This document shows, in pieces, positions 9,925-21,387 of a DNA stretch of 28,116 nt. The stretch's first letter is position 1; every line of letters begins with the position of its first letter. A program made the position numbers and the translations under genes. The DNA is from Flammula alnicola (taxonomy: Eukaryota > Basidiomycota > Agaricomycetes > Agaricales > Strophariaceae), in contig JADNRV010000510.1 of the NCBI GenBank assembly GCA_015499995.1, positions 1 to 28,116 on the forward strand, read 5' to 3'. Under the pieces are notes generated by a model. That model was not told where the DNA came from. It worked only from the letters and a program-made list of their open reading frames with translations, and ran no database searches.

Positions 9925-10640
9925 GTTCTGAGCGACACGGTTCATTTTTCTTCATCGTTGGTTTTACATGTTCGTTTGGACTCTTCGAATTGGACATTGT
10001 GTTTTGATTTCAATTCTTTCTTCATTCTATACTCTCAACGCATTGTATTTCTACCCAGCAATCTATCTGCCTTGTACTTGTATCTCACAATATTCTACTT
10101 CTCGACTGACTTGCGAACAGTCTCGGATGAAATATATCTATTTCGTTTCCAAGAACCTCGAGTGGCCTACGCGCTGAGCTCACCTTGGAGTGTACGGGGC
10201 AGCGCCATCTTTCACATGCCTTGCCCTTGTAATTTGTAAAGGTGACTCCGATCTAGACCTTGATAAGCGAATCCGAAACGCGTATCGCTCGCAGACCAAA
10301 CGAGCCAGATGCGTCGGTGTCGGGACTGCGACCCTTATCTTTCTGAAAACCCGGATCAGCAAACCCAAACCGCGTATTTATGTTCCCCGCCCAAGACGCT
10401 CGGATGACGGGGCCGTAAACTCCATGGCTTGGCTGACTTAGCTTCGCTCGACGCGTTTATCAAGTTTCTTTTATCTTCTTCACCGGCCGCTTACGAGAGC
10501 CTCGGATGGTATAGATATGCGCACGCACTGACAGGATCCTACGGGCTCGGCGTGCAGAATCTGACATTCGAGGCGTGTTCGGTCCATGGCAGGCGGGATA
10601 AAGTTTTCAAGACATGTCTCTGCCCCTGGTGAATTCCCAT
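9925..10640. other. 3' flank of the heptad-repeat gene
   Basis: The first 250 bp are T-rich with many TTC/ATT runs, as expected for a fungal 3' untranslated region on the plus strand. An ATG-less 67-codon open stretch at 10429-10632 looks mildly protein-like but has no supporting context. Nothing else is recognised. Confidence 0.4.
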
Positions 10641-12360
10641 CGTTCTGTGTTCGCTGCAAATTTTACCTTCGGATTATTCATCACCGGCACCGGTCAAGCT
10701 CGCTGCGCACTCTGGAGACATTTTCTTGATGCTTCTTCGATGATGGCGCAACCTCACGCGATGCCAGCGCCTCCGGAAAGTTGAAGCTTCTCCCATGGGC
10801 GAACCTTCATGCTTGAGCTGGTTCATGCAGGCTTAGCACTATTTTGCGAAAACGAGCCAAGTACTGGCTAAGGTATAGGAACCATCCCCTCACCCTGATA
10901 CATATGATTGCAATCCATCCGGTTGCTCCGACACCTTGAAATAAATAAGTTGGGCAGCGCATCACGAACGGATCACATCCCTCAACCCAACGTTCTCAAT
11001 TGAACGCCTATGAGCTTCACGATCAGCTTGGGAACAGGGAGGTCAGGTCCAACGTCCAGGCCTGTAGCTTCGGGACCAATCGCGATTACATGGGACCGGT
11101 CTGTCCTTCTACACCAACTTACATGTAAACTCAGCGGCTCTCAATTGGCATAGTGCTATCCCAGGGTCGTCGACCAAAATCGTCCACTGATCCATTATGC
11201 CAGGGAAAATATCAGTCGAATGCGTGAACGTGTGGGGTCAAATGACCAGATGCATCGCTTGAAAACAATTCACTCTAATTCAACTCTAATTCACTACAAG
11301 TGATCATCTCAACTGTCACTCGTCTTTTTCAATGCGCTCGAAGTCAATTTATTCCCCTCGCCAGCTCTATTCAAAATTTCAAAAGTCTTTACAACGTTTT
11401 GCACAACTGATTTGACAAATACATTTTGCAGAAAATCGGTTGTGCAAAACAATATGCAAAACACTGTACCTCTGACCGAAAAGTGGCCATGAGAGCCAAC
11501 CAGCAGAACGTATTTTTTTGATAGTAACTGTACTGTACTTACGCCGGAGGCAAACATTGTCAGTTGATTGTCAGGCGTGTCAATGCCTTGCCTGAAGTGC
11601 GAGTGCGCTTATGATGTCTGTCAAAAGGCTGATCAGACGCCCTCTACGCGTGATCCCAAAACCTTATAAAATGCTCTATAAGTTATAGTCTCCCTTGAAG
11701 TTTTAAAAATGTAAACCTTGATATCTATATACCCTCCGATAATACGCTTCAGTTAAATAAGACTTTCTCACTTGAGTGGACCTGCCGGCCGGCCCAGGTG
11801 CAGATGTGAAGTTTCACTATAGCTAGTATACTCGCCCACGCAACTGTTGACCGTGACGCGCATCAGAGATACCACTGGCACCGTGCGCCATCACGCCTGC
11901 GTTGTGGTTGCTCTGTCAGTGTCAGTTTATAATTGCAATCTTTCGAAATATAACAAGTGGCTCGACGTTATCAAGGCGCGGCTACTTAGTTATTTATACA
12001 AACGCACGCCCCGGTTGTCCAACTATCAAGAGACTTGATGAACGAGGGGTGACAGGGAACATGGAAGGAGGTAGGAGAAGCCTCAAAATTATTCTGACAG
12101 CACAGGCCTAGGCCCGGGGGTTACTACTTACAAGTATAAACTCGAGTAGCATCATGTACAATCAGATATAGCTATAGCCGCCCATTGAAATCCGGAGCTT
12201 CGACCATTTGATAGTGCGCCACAGGATTCCACAGAGTCCCATATATTCAAAACCTCTATCATTCCATCGCTACTTGGGGGTACATATGTGTAAGTGTACA
12301 GTGTACATATTTTTATGATTTCTACCTGTCTAATCGAAAGAGGCTGTACATGTACAACAA
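10641..12360. other. Gene-free region
   Basis: I see no convincing coding sequence in 1.7 kb. Open frames are short, and the composition turns AT-rich after 11.2 kb with short tandem words (TCTAATTCA near 11276-11292) and small palindromes around GTACAT after 12.2 kb. The notable structure is the inverted repeat at 11396-11450. Confidence 0.4.
11396..11450. repeat. Near-perfect 18-bp inverted repeat (hairpin)
   Basis: The arm at 11396-11413 (GTTTTGCACAACTGATTT) is the reverse complement of 11433-11450 except for one position. In a plus-strand RNA that mismatch is a G-U pair, so the whole 18-bp stem would form around a 19-base loop. It could be a hairpin RNA, a tiny MITE-like relic, or a terminator-like structure. 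No coding gene surrounds it. Confidence 0.7.
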
Positions 12361-13773
12361 AAGTTCAAAAAGGGTTCAGTCGTTCCTCAGGGCGGAAAGG
12401 TTGCACGTCGGCCAAGAAAGTGGGGTGGTTTAAGTATGTGTTGTCGTGAGTAGAGCAAGTGATAATGATGATGACGTTGGGGTAGTGCGTGCGTGCGTAT
12501 GTGGAGTGCGTGCAGTTGGAGATGATGAAAACGAGAATAAGGAAGTCCAAATCGAATGCGGAATCATGGCGAATGGATGAGTGGGTGGATTGGTTTACGG
12601 AAACAGTGAGGTACGCTACGTTAAATGGTGTATACTATCGAGTATCGAGTAGTAGTGACGAGTTTCGGTTTTATACGATGTAATGTAAGGCAATGGGGTG
12701 AATGGGTTACATATCCAAGAAAATGAGGGGGCTCCTAATCGGACTGGGATGACGAACGGAGGAGGCGAGATGAGGTTAGATGAAACGGTTTGAGAATGGG
12801 GATGGATAGACGAAGGTCGGTCAAGAACAAACAAACCGGACGGCTTGGACTGGACATGCGAAGGCGAAGGCCGATGGATGGATGGATGGAAGAGTGAAGG
12901 CGGAGGCGGAGGCGAACTGACAAGTGGATAAGTTATGTTCGGATGGCAAGTCCAAGAAAGAGGGTTTGAAAGCTTGTGAATGGGGAACGAAAAGAAAACC
13001 AGAAAATGTACCGCATGATGTACCCATGCAGAAGGAGTTGCAATGGAATGGAGAGACGGGTGGGCCAGAGTACCGACGATCGAGCAAGACAGGTCGAATG
13101 AATTGTAGGTGATTGTTGCGAAAAACGTCCGACCTCGGCATGTATGCAAAGAATTGCATGATTGTGTGCGTGCGGGGTAAAACTGAACTTAAAGTTTCCC
13201 CAATTTCGCGGTGCCGACGCGTATCCACTGCGCACAGGCACACAGCGCTAATGTGGCGCACCAACGCGTGCCTTGCGCCGTCGCCGTTCTACATACCAAA
13301 AACACCTCAACGCGCAAGGGTGGGGTTGGAATACGGAAGGTTGGAGGTACAGAACGTGCGCAGGGGGGGAGGCTGTGTAGATAGAACGCCGGTGGTTATA
13401 CCAAGGGCACGGTATGATGATGTGATGGATGATGGAGGGTTGGAGCAGAATTGGGAGAGGGTTGCTCCCGAATTCTTCGGATTGGCGGCTCGCGATAGCA
13501 ATAGTAATATAGTAATACGGTTGCGATAGGCATCACTATCTCGAGCTGAGCCTTCGCCTTCCCTGCGCTACGAGAATTTTGACCTATCCGGAATCGGGCA
13601 GCCCGGACACGATGCAGATAGCACAGGAGGCAACAGGAGGAGAGCTAGGGAAGGAAGAGGAGGGTCTATTTTCTTTTGAGGGGCGCACTTAGCGAGGAAG
13701 AGAAAGCGGAGAGAAGGGCAGATGAAAGAGTTAGATAGAGACGTATAGCGTTTGAGCAAGGCCAAACACGGCT
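12361..13773. other. Strand-asymmetric purine-rich tract downstream of the CASTOR-like gene
   Basis: From about 12361 to the stop codon of the minus-strand ACT-domain gene the plus strand carries far more G than C (for example 25 G and 8 C in 12721-12780; 27 G and 8 C in 12841-12900). Short repeats occur at 12873-12889 and 12899-12914. The long pyrimidine-coded frames on the minus strand reflect this bias, since they show low-complexity Ser/Pro/His products. It may be a long 3' region of the ACT-domain transcript, a noncoding transcript, or a promoter-like tract. Confidence 0.5.
12873..12889. repeat. GATG microsatellite
   Basis: Four uninterrupted GATG units and a partial unit, followed ten bases later by GGAGGC units at 12899-12914. 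Confidence 0.85.
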
Positions 13774-15846
13774 TTAACAAGACCGCAACAAACTTTGCGC
13801 ACGAACTGCGTCCTTTTTGTCAACCTAAAGATAGCAAGTGTAAGCACAAATGCAAGGTCTAAGACAGTAAAGTACGAAGCGAAAATGAAAATGAAAAAGA
13901 GAACAGGAGAAGGCAGTGAAAAAATGCATGCACTAAAATAACGTCAAGGAAGGAAAAAAGGAGGGCCAACGTACCAGCAGATTAGCAGTTTTAAAAGTAG
14001 AGCTATACATATGGTTGATGCCATTCTCCTCCAACACGCGCGAGAAGCGATTAACAAGACCATGCTTATCTATAACGAAGTATCATCAGCACCAAAAAAG
14101 CTACAATGAAGAGAAAACACACATACCAAGTCCGAACCGCCTCAAGTCGATCTGGAGACACTTCAGCGAGTTTCCATTACTGTCGTCATTGCCACTACCA
14201 CTGCTCCTGCTCCTGCTCCTCCGCGCCGAGCCGCGCACATGCAAATACAACGCGTCGCCGAACTCACCCTCTTCGTCCTCGTCGGAAGAGTATGATCCCT
14301 GGCCGTGAAGTTCGCCTTGGAGCCGCAGGTCCGCGGCATCGAGCTCGCCGCTGCAGATGACCATATGCCGCTCGTGCGGCGGGAAGAGCGTCGCGAGGAC
14401 GTCCACGTCAGCCGTTAGCGAGGACCCTTCTGGCGTGCGCGTGAAGCTGAAGAAGGGTACATGCGATTCCGTCTTGGGCGGCGACGTCATGCGCGTGGCG
14501 TCCGTCACAACCGTCAGCCGAGGAAGCGGCGTCTGGGCTTTTGGCGTGATGGGCGACAGCGGCGAAAGGTTCGCGGCGAAGTGTTTTGACGGCGGCTTGT
14601 ACATGGACGAGTTGTAGGACAATGATTGGAGGTCCGAGTACGAGCGAGAGGTGCTGGTCGTGAGCGAGGTCGTTGATACATTTTGTGGGGAATGGGAGAA
14701 GTAACCGTCGTCGTCGCTTGAGGAGGACGAGGAGGACGAGGAGCGGCCGTTGAGATGCGTTTGGAACAAGGGGGCTGACGTGAGATCTACAACAGGCGGC
14801 AGGGAGTAGGGCGTAGCGAGGTTGTCATGCGTTGACTTTTTAGAAGCAGAACGGGGGCGAAGATTGGCGACGCGAGGAGAAGGTGGTATGAGGTCGGGAA
14901 ACGCTACGAGCTTCACAATTTTAAGACCCCAATGGTCCACACCAAGCTCGTCTGACAGGCCAACACACGCTAAGTCAGGTCGGAGAATGCGCACTTCACC
15001 CGACGTAGGCGAATGTGATTTACTTCGAGGCGACTGTTGGCCTGTGGCAGGCGCTTCTGATGAAGTCATATCAGACGTTTTGGGGAGATTCTTCTCGCTA
15101 ATGTTGCGCGTGAATACTGCGCCCATGTTCTGGGTTGAATGTGAGGGAAAATTGGCAGAAGCACCATCGTCGGTTATAGGTGAATAGCTGGGGGAAATGG
15201 GTGGGTTGGAGTCGGACCTATAGAGGTCAAATCCGGCGGACGCAAAAAGGTCCATTGCTTCTTGGAGGCGTGATTCTTTTACCTGGGGGGTAATGGTTAT
15301 GGTCAGTGGGGGATAAATGGATTTAGGATGGATTTAAGGACGCACGAAGATGAAGTCACTCATATACGACGACTGGTATAGGATAGAGATTCCTGCCGCG
15401 GCAAGTGGGGCCGAGAGGTCATAAACGCGGGTGCCCGATTTGTCTGCGAATAGATGAGAAAATAAGAAAGAGCCGTGCCAGTATATTTTTTAATGCGCAC
15501 CTATTTGATCACTGTGGGAGTCAATCTGCAGCACGCTCCATTTCTCATATGAAATCTCGACAGGCTCGTAAGGAGGAGCACTGTGGGAGGTACTTTTTTT
15601 ACTCGAACCTGACCCCGACCTGGAACGCTGCCTGTGCCTATCCTTGCGTGCTACGGGCTCAAAATCCTGGAGGATGTGGTGCTCTGCGAAGATACTGAGC
15701 TCGATTTCATTGCAGGTAATGTTGAGGAAGGCGGGGTTGGGGTGGAGGAGCTGCCTGAGGATGGGGTGGGAGAGGGAGTCGAGACGGGAGCGGGGAATGT
15801 GGACGAGGGAAAGGGATACAGGGAGAAGGGCGATGGTGACTTGCAT
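13774..15846 (-). CDS. ACT-domain protein, CASTOR-like arginine sensor of TORC1
   Basis: Five minus-strand exons (15846-15501, 15443-15346, 15282-14127, 14069-13975, 13824-13774) give 581 residues; phases 1, 0, 1, 0 close. Four ACT-like segments match the CASTOR plan. They are an N-terminal strand-helix unit (VSLSLVHIPRSRL); a second ACT with WSVLQIDSHSDQID, then GISILYQSSYMSDFIFVKE (residues about 95-175); a third starting GEVRILRPDLACVGL (about 243-281) that resumes at VPFFSFTRTPEGSSL (about 423); and a C-terminal ACT with DKHGLVNRFSRVLEENGI and SSTFKTANLLV. In animals CASTOR1 binds arginine between ACT2 and ACT4 and releases GATOR2; a similar amino-acid-sensing role here is inferred. About 140 Ser-rich residues, including nine Ser in a row before DDD, split the third ACT. 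The ATG at 15846 fits the family start; an in-frame upstream ATG at 15993 adds 49 unlikely residues. The last intron (150 bp) is unusually long. Confidence 0.8.
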
Positions 15847-18060
15847 TGAGCAGAGGGGAAACAGATTTTCAATTCTCGATACATGCCTCATAAAAACGAT
15901 CGAAAGAGTCACCTCTTTAGAACACCCCTGTGCGCCACGGTCTTCAGTTCGGCTCGGTTCACTTTTTATCCCCTTATCTTTACGTCGATTCATTTCACTT
16001 CTGCTGCAGTTGCAACGCTCACACCCGAAATCGGTGGTTGTCCAGCCCGATCTCGATACTGATCAGCTGCTGATGCGTTTCTGGGAATATCTCCCCACCA
16101 GCATGGCGCGCACATTGCTCGGTAAACGTTCCTACTTACTTTCCAAGGCGCGTCCTCATAATGCTCAGGAAGACCAGCCTTGAGGCCTTGGCGACTCAGG
16201 GAATGCGGCAATCCACTGACTCTCACAGTACGAGTACCTTGCAGCCAACGCCCCCAATCACTACTTTATTTAAAGAACTCGAAAAGACGTCGACGCGAGC
16301 GCCGTTCGACTGATCACTTCTGGTCAAGCTCTTTCGTAACAGGTCAGTTAATCATCATCACTGATTAGCTTCAGAATCGACTCTTACTTATATGAATATC
16401 TAGGCCTCGAACATTAGTAGCTTGAATGGTGTGTCGATCTCATGCCTCCGCACTTTTCATTGATTCGTTTGGCCACATCCGTCTATCTATAGCCAGACGC
16501 CAGCCACGGTGCCGGTTCCCAGCTCACACGAAGTTCGAGATCAATCATTTCTACCCAATTTTTGCCTACCGAGCGCAAGCTTGACGTCTAGGGTATCGAT
16601 ATGTTGTTCTTTCCTTACATCGTCGACTACGCTCTCCATCAGCGGCTTATCTCAATCCCATGGTCGGTTTACAAAGATAATAACGTAGTGCGGTGCTCCC
16701 TGCCCGAGCATAACGTTATTGATCAAGTAAAGGCTTTACTTGCCTCTAAACTCCGAGCTCGAGCTTAAGTCCTCGTTCAAGTTCGGTATTAAATAAAAAC
16801 ATCACGGAATACCTAGGCTTTGAGGGTTCATTTCCGAATCCGCACTATGTTTATATGTCATAAGGGACCAATTGCACGCAACCGCCCGCGGAGAGACTGA
16901 GAGTCGACTGTCAGCAATTACCAAACCCAAACGTTAAACCCTCCACAGTCGCCCACATCGAACGTTCCAAATTCCAAACTTTCAGGCTCCTTTCTCAAGT
17001 CGAGTCTTCTTCGTACACGCTGGTATGTTTCTGATATCATTTTATCGGTTACCGTCTCTCACCGCCAGCCAGATATTCTTTTAGAAGACATTGTTGCCTA
17101 GTATCTCCCTGTCAGTACTCTTGCCAGTGCCATACTGTATCCATCATATCTTATGTACGTTGTACATCAGGCCACTTTCATTTCGCTTTCATTCTTCCTC
17201 AGGCTCAGGCTCAGGCTCGGAGTCGGGCTTGCCTGCGGATCAGGAGAGAACGGGCTCCCCACAATGACATGTCAAAAAGTCATCATGAACCGATTCATTC
17301 CAGAACCCACCCTTCCTATCCTTTCCTATCGTCTCCCACTTCGCACGCACGTTGGGTCCAGAATCTGCATTTCAGCAACAAACTGACTCCTCCCCAACTT
17401 CCAAGTCTTCCCAGCTTGAAATTATTTCAGCAGGCGTTGGGCTTGGGCTTGGACAACGGCTTCCAATTGGTCCCGCCACGGCACGCCGAAAGTTATCGTC
17501 AGCCGATGCGCGTACGCGCATTTTAAAGTTCTTCCTATCTTATCATCAGCCAAATGTAGTGAAGGAGCGGCATGGGGCGCGCACGAATCCGGACGCTACG
17601 GTAGATGGACCGTCCTTCGACGCAAAGTTCTAGGCAATATTTTGTACAACGCACGCGTCTGTGGAGCGGCAAGTCTTCGGGTTCGCCGGGGGGACCATGG
17701 ACTCAAGTCATATTCAATACGCTCTCTAGTGTGCGCGGGGACGCACTGTAGGCTTCGGCGCCCGAAGCTTCGTCAGCTTGAGGACCTCCACAATTTCGAA
17801 AATCAGAAACGTTGGTGGCAAGCGGCGCACTTCTATAAGTAAGTACTACCTTCTCAGCTCTTCTCAGTGGCAAACTTTTTAACGTCTTCCTTGACCGAAT
17901 GTATGTCCAAGCATTTGGGGCCGAGTGGGACCTGTCAGTCCTTCCCAGCCGACCCATTCGGCCCCAGTTGGAAGTTGCCTTCGCTGCGCCGCTTCGACTC
18001 GGCGAGGTGCCGTCTCGCTATACATACGTATAAGTAGACGCAGATCTGACAGTCACATAG
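15847..18060. other. Upstream region of the CASTOR-like gene, no convincing gene
   Basis: The first few hundred bases are the minus-strand promoter and leader of the ACT-domain gene. Around 16940-17060 the plus strand turns C/T-rich and resembles a fungal leader with a GTATGT donor-like site. Open stretches at 17269-17633 (Ser/Pro/Gln-rich, no consistent ATG) follow. A small GGCTCA repeat lies at about 17200-17222. I could not build a credible gene from these pieces. Confidence 0.3.
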
Positions 18061-20187
18061 GAAAGTGAAAGGACACGCCAGACCGAAATAACCCAAGCCC
18101 CAAGCCAAGATGAAAGTCGAACCCCCGCTTATTTTTGGACCTTCGATTTTCGAATTCTGGAGCGGTGTCCGCTGCCAGTACTTATGTCTTCTTCGTATGT
18201 CTTCGTATGGACAGATGCGGAGGAGCTTTCAAACCTGCCAATTCGCGAATTGGGCTCATGATAATGATCTGTGCAGGGTCGGCCACAAGGGACCGTCCTG
18301 GAAATAAATAAATGAGGCTTACTTGGCGGGCGAAGGAACGCGGATGTACATATGCATACTTCGTACGGTGGGTACGCAAAAATAACTTTGAGCTTAGATC
18401 TCAGAAAACAAACCCCTCTGTCCGTTTCAGCCCTCCAGCTAGAAACGTCATCGGAGGAAAATATCGCCATTGGAGCGTTGAGCGTCTTCTACTCGAGTAG
18501 TACGTATACCCCGAGCGGAGCCGCCTATTGCAGGACGCTAAAGGCGGCCCACTTCCGAACCTTCTTAGTGTTTTCTCGACGATGATGCATCGGTTCGTTT
18601 CTGTTTCGCTCTATTCAACACAAACACCCTTTGCCCCTGCAGTGTCTAAGCCTCTTTATGGATTGTCAGCCAAACTGCCGGGCCTGTAACGCCTTCCATG
18701 TACATATTTATCATGGGGCTTGGATCTCGTATCTTGACGCGCTGATACGAAACAATACAGTTTTCATACCGCCGTGGTCAACGACGTCATTACATCGCAC
18801 TATGGTCAAGTACGACTGATGTATCCAGGCTTCTCCTTATTTTTTATTACTCAACGCAGCGTACTCACTGAGCGCAGAGGAACAAGCACGGTTTGAGCGC
18901 TAGTTGTGTATACAAGTATATAGTTGCCTGGCGATAATCTGCTCCGAATGCGACTCCGCTTATTCGACGCGTGCTTTCTAGCGCTGACAAGGACGACGGC
19001 TACGAAGAAAATCCAATCTAGCAAAGTATCTGGCGCACGACTCCGACTCGGGTGTTCGTGTTATAAGAGAAATATTGTTGGGGGAAATTGGGGGTGTGAT
19101 TTAAGCTTCCAATCCTCATACTCCACGTCTGGACCACCGGACGTCCGCGGAGCAGCAGTCCGTCTCCCATGTCAGCGTATGAATCGAAATACTTCTCTAA
19201 AATCGTAGGCTTCCCTTGTGTAAATACAGTACATATGTGGAATTCATGGAACTATGAGTCGGCGCCGTCCCTGTATTTTTTTCCTCCTGGGTTTATGTGC
19301 ACGGCATCTGCCCGTCCAAAGTCCACACGTTCATAATATGTGAGAAGCTATGAGAAGCTAGCTAGACCCATGCCGTTCAAAAATATGTCGTGATGGTTGC
19401 CATTCATTTCCCACTTGCAGGATCCCAAGTGTTATATTTGGGCAGGCGGAGGTTTGAGAACTGAGTTGAGCATCGGTCAGGCGGACAGGTCCGTTGAGTG
19501 CGTGTAGGTGCGTGTGCGTGCGCATAATAAAATACGGAGCTTCTTTTAGTTGGCCGTATGTACCTATGGCATCGAGCGATCTCCTACAAGCAATATCTCC
19601 CAGTAAGGACGTTGTCCCGCCACACAAAGCAACTCGCCCCTGGGGTCATCCCGCGACTTTGTCTACACGATGAAAGATGGATGGCAATGTGGTCCATGTA
19701 TTTCAAAAAACCCAATAAAGGAGTCCAAGGAGGTCCAAAACGAGCGGAACATATGGGCGCACTCGGTCCTTACATCCGAGCTAACTTATTGTCTTTATGT
19801 ACCATTCCGTCGAATTCAGGATCTGCGACGGCGGGCGGAATGCCGGTTGTAATATATTCTGGACCCCTGATCATGGTCTACTCCTGGTCGCTAGACTCTA
19901 GAATTGAGTATATATGCACCTCTGGAGTTCATATGAAAATTGGGTATATCTCTGGCAGCTATAGGCGGCGTTTACAGGAAAATATCGTCGCTGGAGTTCG
20001 GGCTTCCTGTCCGACATTCCGGTTTTAAATTCCCAAACGTGAAGCAAACCGGTTCACATAATAACATAGCTATATTGTGAAATTAGCCCCAGGTTTGACT
20101 CAACCTTGCATATAGTTCATACCCAGTTTTGATGTGGTACATAGTGCAGGTTTTATTTTTAGCACCTCATTTATGATCGGTGTTCCA

Positions 20188-20234
20188 TTAACCGATCCCC
20201 GCGACTAAACATAAGTACGCGACGTGAATAGAAC
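20188..20234 (+). repeat. Dispersed repeat, copy 2
   Basis: Shares ordered words TTAACCGATCCC, CATAAG and AATAGAAC with 7050-7097, at almost identical spacing and in the same orientation. Confidence 0.4.
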
Positions 20235-20665
20235 TGTGGCGCAATGTACGGTGGCAACGGCTCGGAGGTGCGTTACACCCCCTCTTGGTTTCTTGTTAGC
20301 AACCGAAGGCACGTTACACGTTACTTTTGTGGAAATAGGCAACTTGAACATGGTTGCGGATCCCCCGACTTATGCATTGACGGAGCTTCGATAGTATTGG
20401 ATCGATGTTTCGTTAGACCGTAGCGCCCTCCGCAGGGCTCGAAATTTTCAGAGAAATTTGACCTTTTTTTTCATGTATTTTTGATACCAACCAGGCCAGC
20501 GTTATGCGGTATGGTTGCCACCATACATTTCGCTAAAGTACATACGCGTGGACGAGCCCTCGAAAAGCGCACGTACAGTATGTCGCCCTCTGCCACTTCA
20601 CATCCCGCCTGACAGTTTTATATCACTCACCTTAAAATCAGTACTGACGCACAAAAAACAGTTGC

Positions 20666-20927
20666 TTATGCTTGCAGTATTGGGCCTGGAGCCGCTGGAG
20701 CAAAGGCCGGGGGGACGTACAAGTTACAGGCGAATTTTGTCGACCCAAAACTGGGGGAAACCGTTGAGATATATAATCAAGGAAGGAGTACAGAAATACA
20801 CCCGACCTCGAAGCTGTTCTTCGAACTCGCCATTGGTGAACATCATCAATTTGTGTGAGATTCGAACCGCTCCAGAATTTTTTTTGGGTCTGACATTCAT
20901 GGGAACATAGAAGGCTTTTTGGGCCAT
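20666..20927 (-). CDS. Doubtful small two-exon gene or relic
   Basis: An ATG at 20927 opens a frame that can be spliced at 20799-20751 (49 bp, GTATTT donor, CCCCAG acceptor) to give 70 residues ending in a Pro/Ala-rich tail (CNLYVPPAFAPAAPGPILQA). The intron size and borders match the other genes of the window, and the first exon contains a Lys/Asn-rich segment and FEEQLRGRV. There is no domain, no signal peptide and no neighbour that supports it. It may be a real small protein, a decayed exon pair, or chance. Confidence 0.2.
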
Positions 20928-21387
20928 GCAATCATTAATTAGAAGGCGGCATGGGTGTAGGATTTAAAGGTCACCATTTCAAAATCAGAAAGGAGAGCGC
21001 AAAATGTGGGAGGGAAAACCGCAGCTGTGTTGAGCAATGTCTTGGAGCACCGGACAGTGACTTGAATGACGTTTTGTATTCATAAAAAGAAAGCACTTAT
21101 TACAACATGTACGACGTATAATCAGGCAATGTAAAGATATTGAAGGATGCATGAGTCATGAGGACGAAGTTAAAACTATGTGCAAAGGGAAGGAGAGGGT
21201 AATAAAGATCGTCAAGTAAAAGTATGACACAGTTGAATTAAAAAGAAACAGCAGGACAATGACGCTATATGATGCTGCAAACCAGAAGAGGTATCATGTG
21301 TTTATCTTCCGAAAGGCTTAACAGTAAGACGAGGGGTGACGCAGATGGATGGAGAACGTATGGCAGAACGGAATCGGAGGAAGGGCT

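Larger units (their letters stand above)
18061..21387. other. Gene-poor region
   Basis: Only short or compositionally uninformative frames are present. The longest, 156 codons at 19558-20028 on the plus strand, matches no domain I know. A TCTTCGTATG direct duplication occurs near 18188-18208. A copy of a dispersed repeat lies at 20188-20234 and a doubtful small gene at 20666-20927. No tRNA or rRNA is seen. Confidence 0.35.

Noticed and set aside
10429..10632. Open stretch of 67 codons with moderately protein-like composition
   Set aside because: It lacks an ATG start, and neither side offers a supporting exon.
12616..13264. Long minus-strand frames of 147 and 177 codons
   Set aside because: They consist of Ser/Pro/His/Phe-rich low-complexity sequence that follows from the strand skew of the tract. 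No domain, splice pattern or consistent frame supports them.
15847..15993. In-frame upstream start of the CASTOR-like gene
   Set aside because: It would add 49 polar residues before the first ACT strand, whereas the family normally begins at that strand. The ATG at 15846 is preferred.
17153..17842. Series of overlapping plus-strand frames, some Ser/Gln-rich
   Set aside because: The most protein-like piece (ending at 17633) has no ATG in frame and I could not link it to other exons with convincing splice sites.
19558..20028. Plus-strand frame of 156 codons
   Set aside because: No recognised domain, no neighbouring exons and a start codon without context. Probably an accidental open stretch in gene-poor DNA.
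20242..20530. Inverted similarity between AATGTACGGTGGCAAC and its counterpart near 20507-20526
   Set aside because: Only about 15 bases match with a mismatch, the similarity does not extend and there is no target duplication, so it does not qualify as a MITE.
20855..20880. GGTTCGAATC on the minus strand resembling the B box of a tRNA gene
   Set aside because: The flanking bases do not form a T-arm stem and no A box or acceptor stem is found at the right distance.
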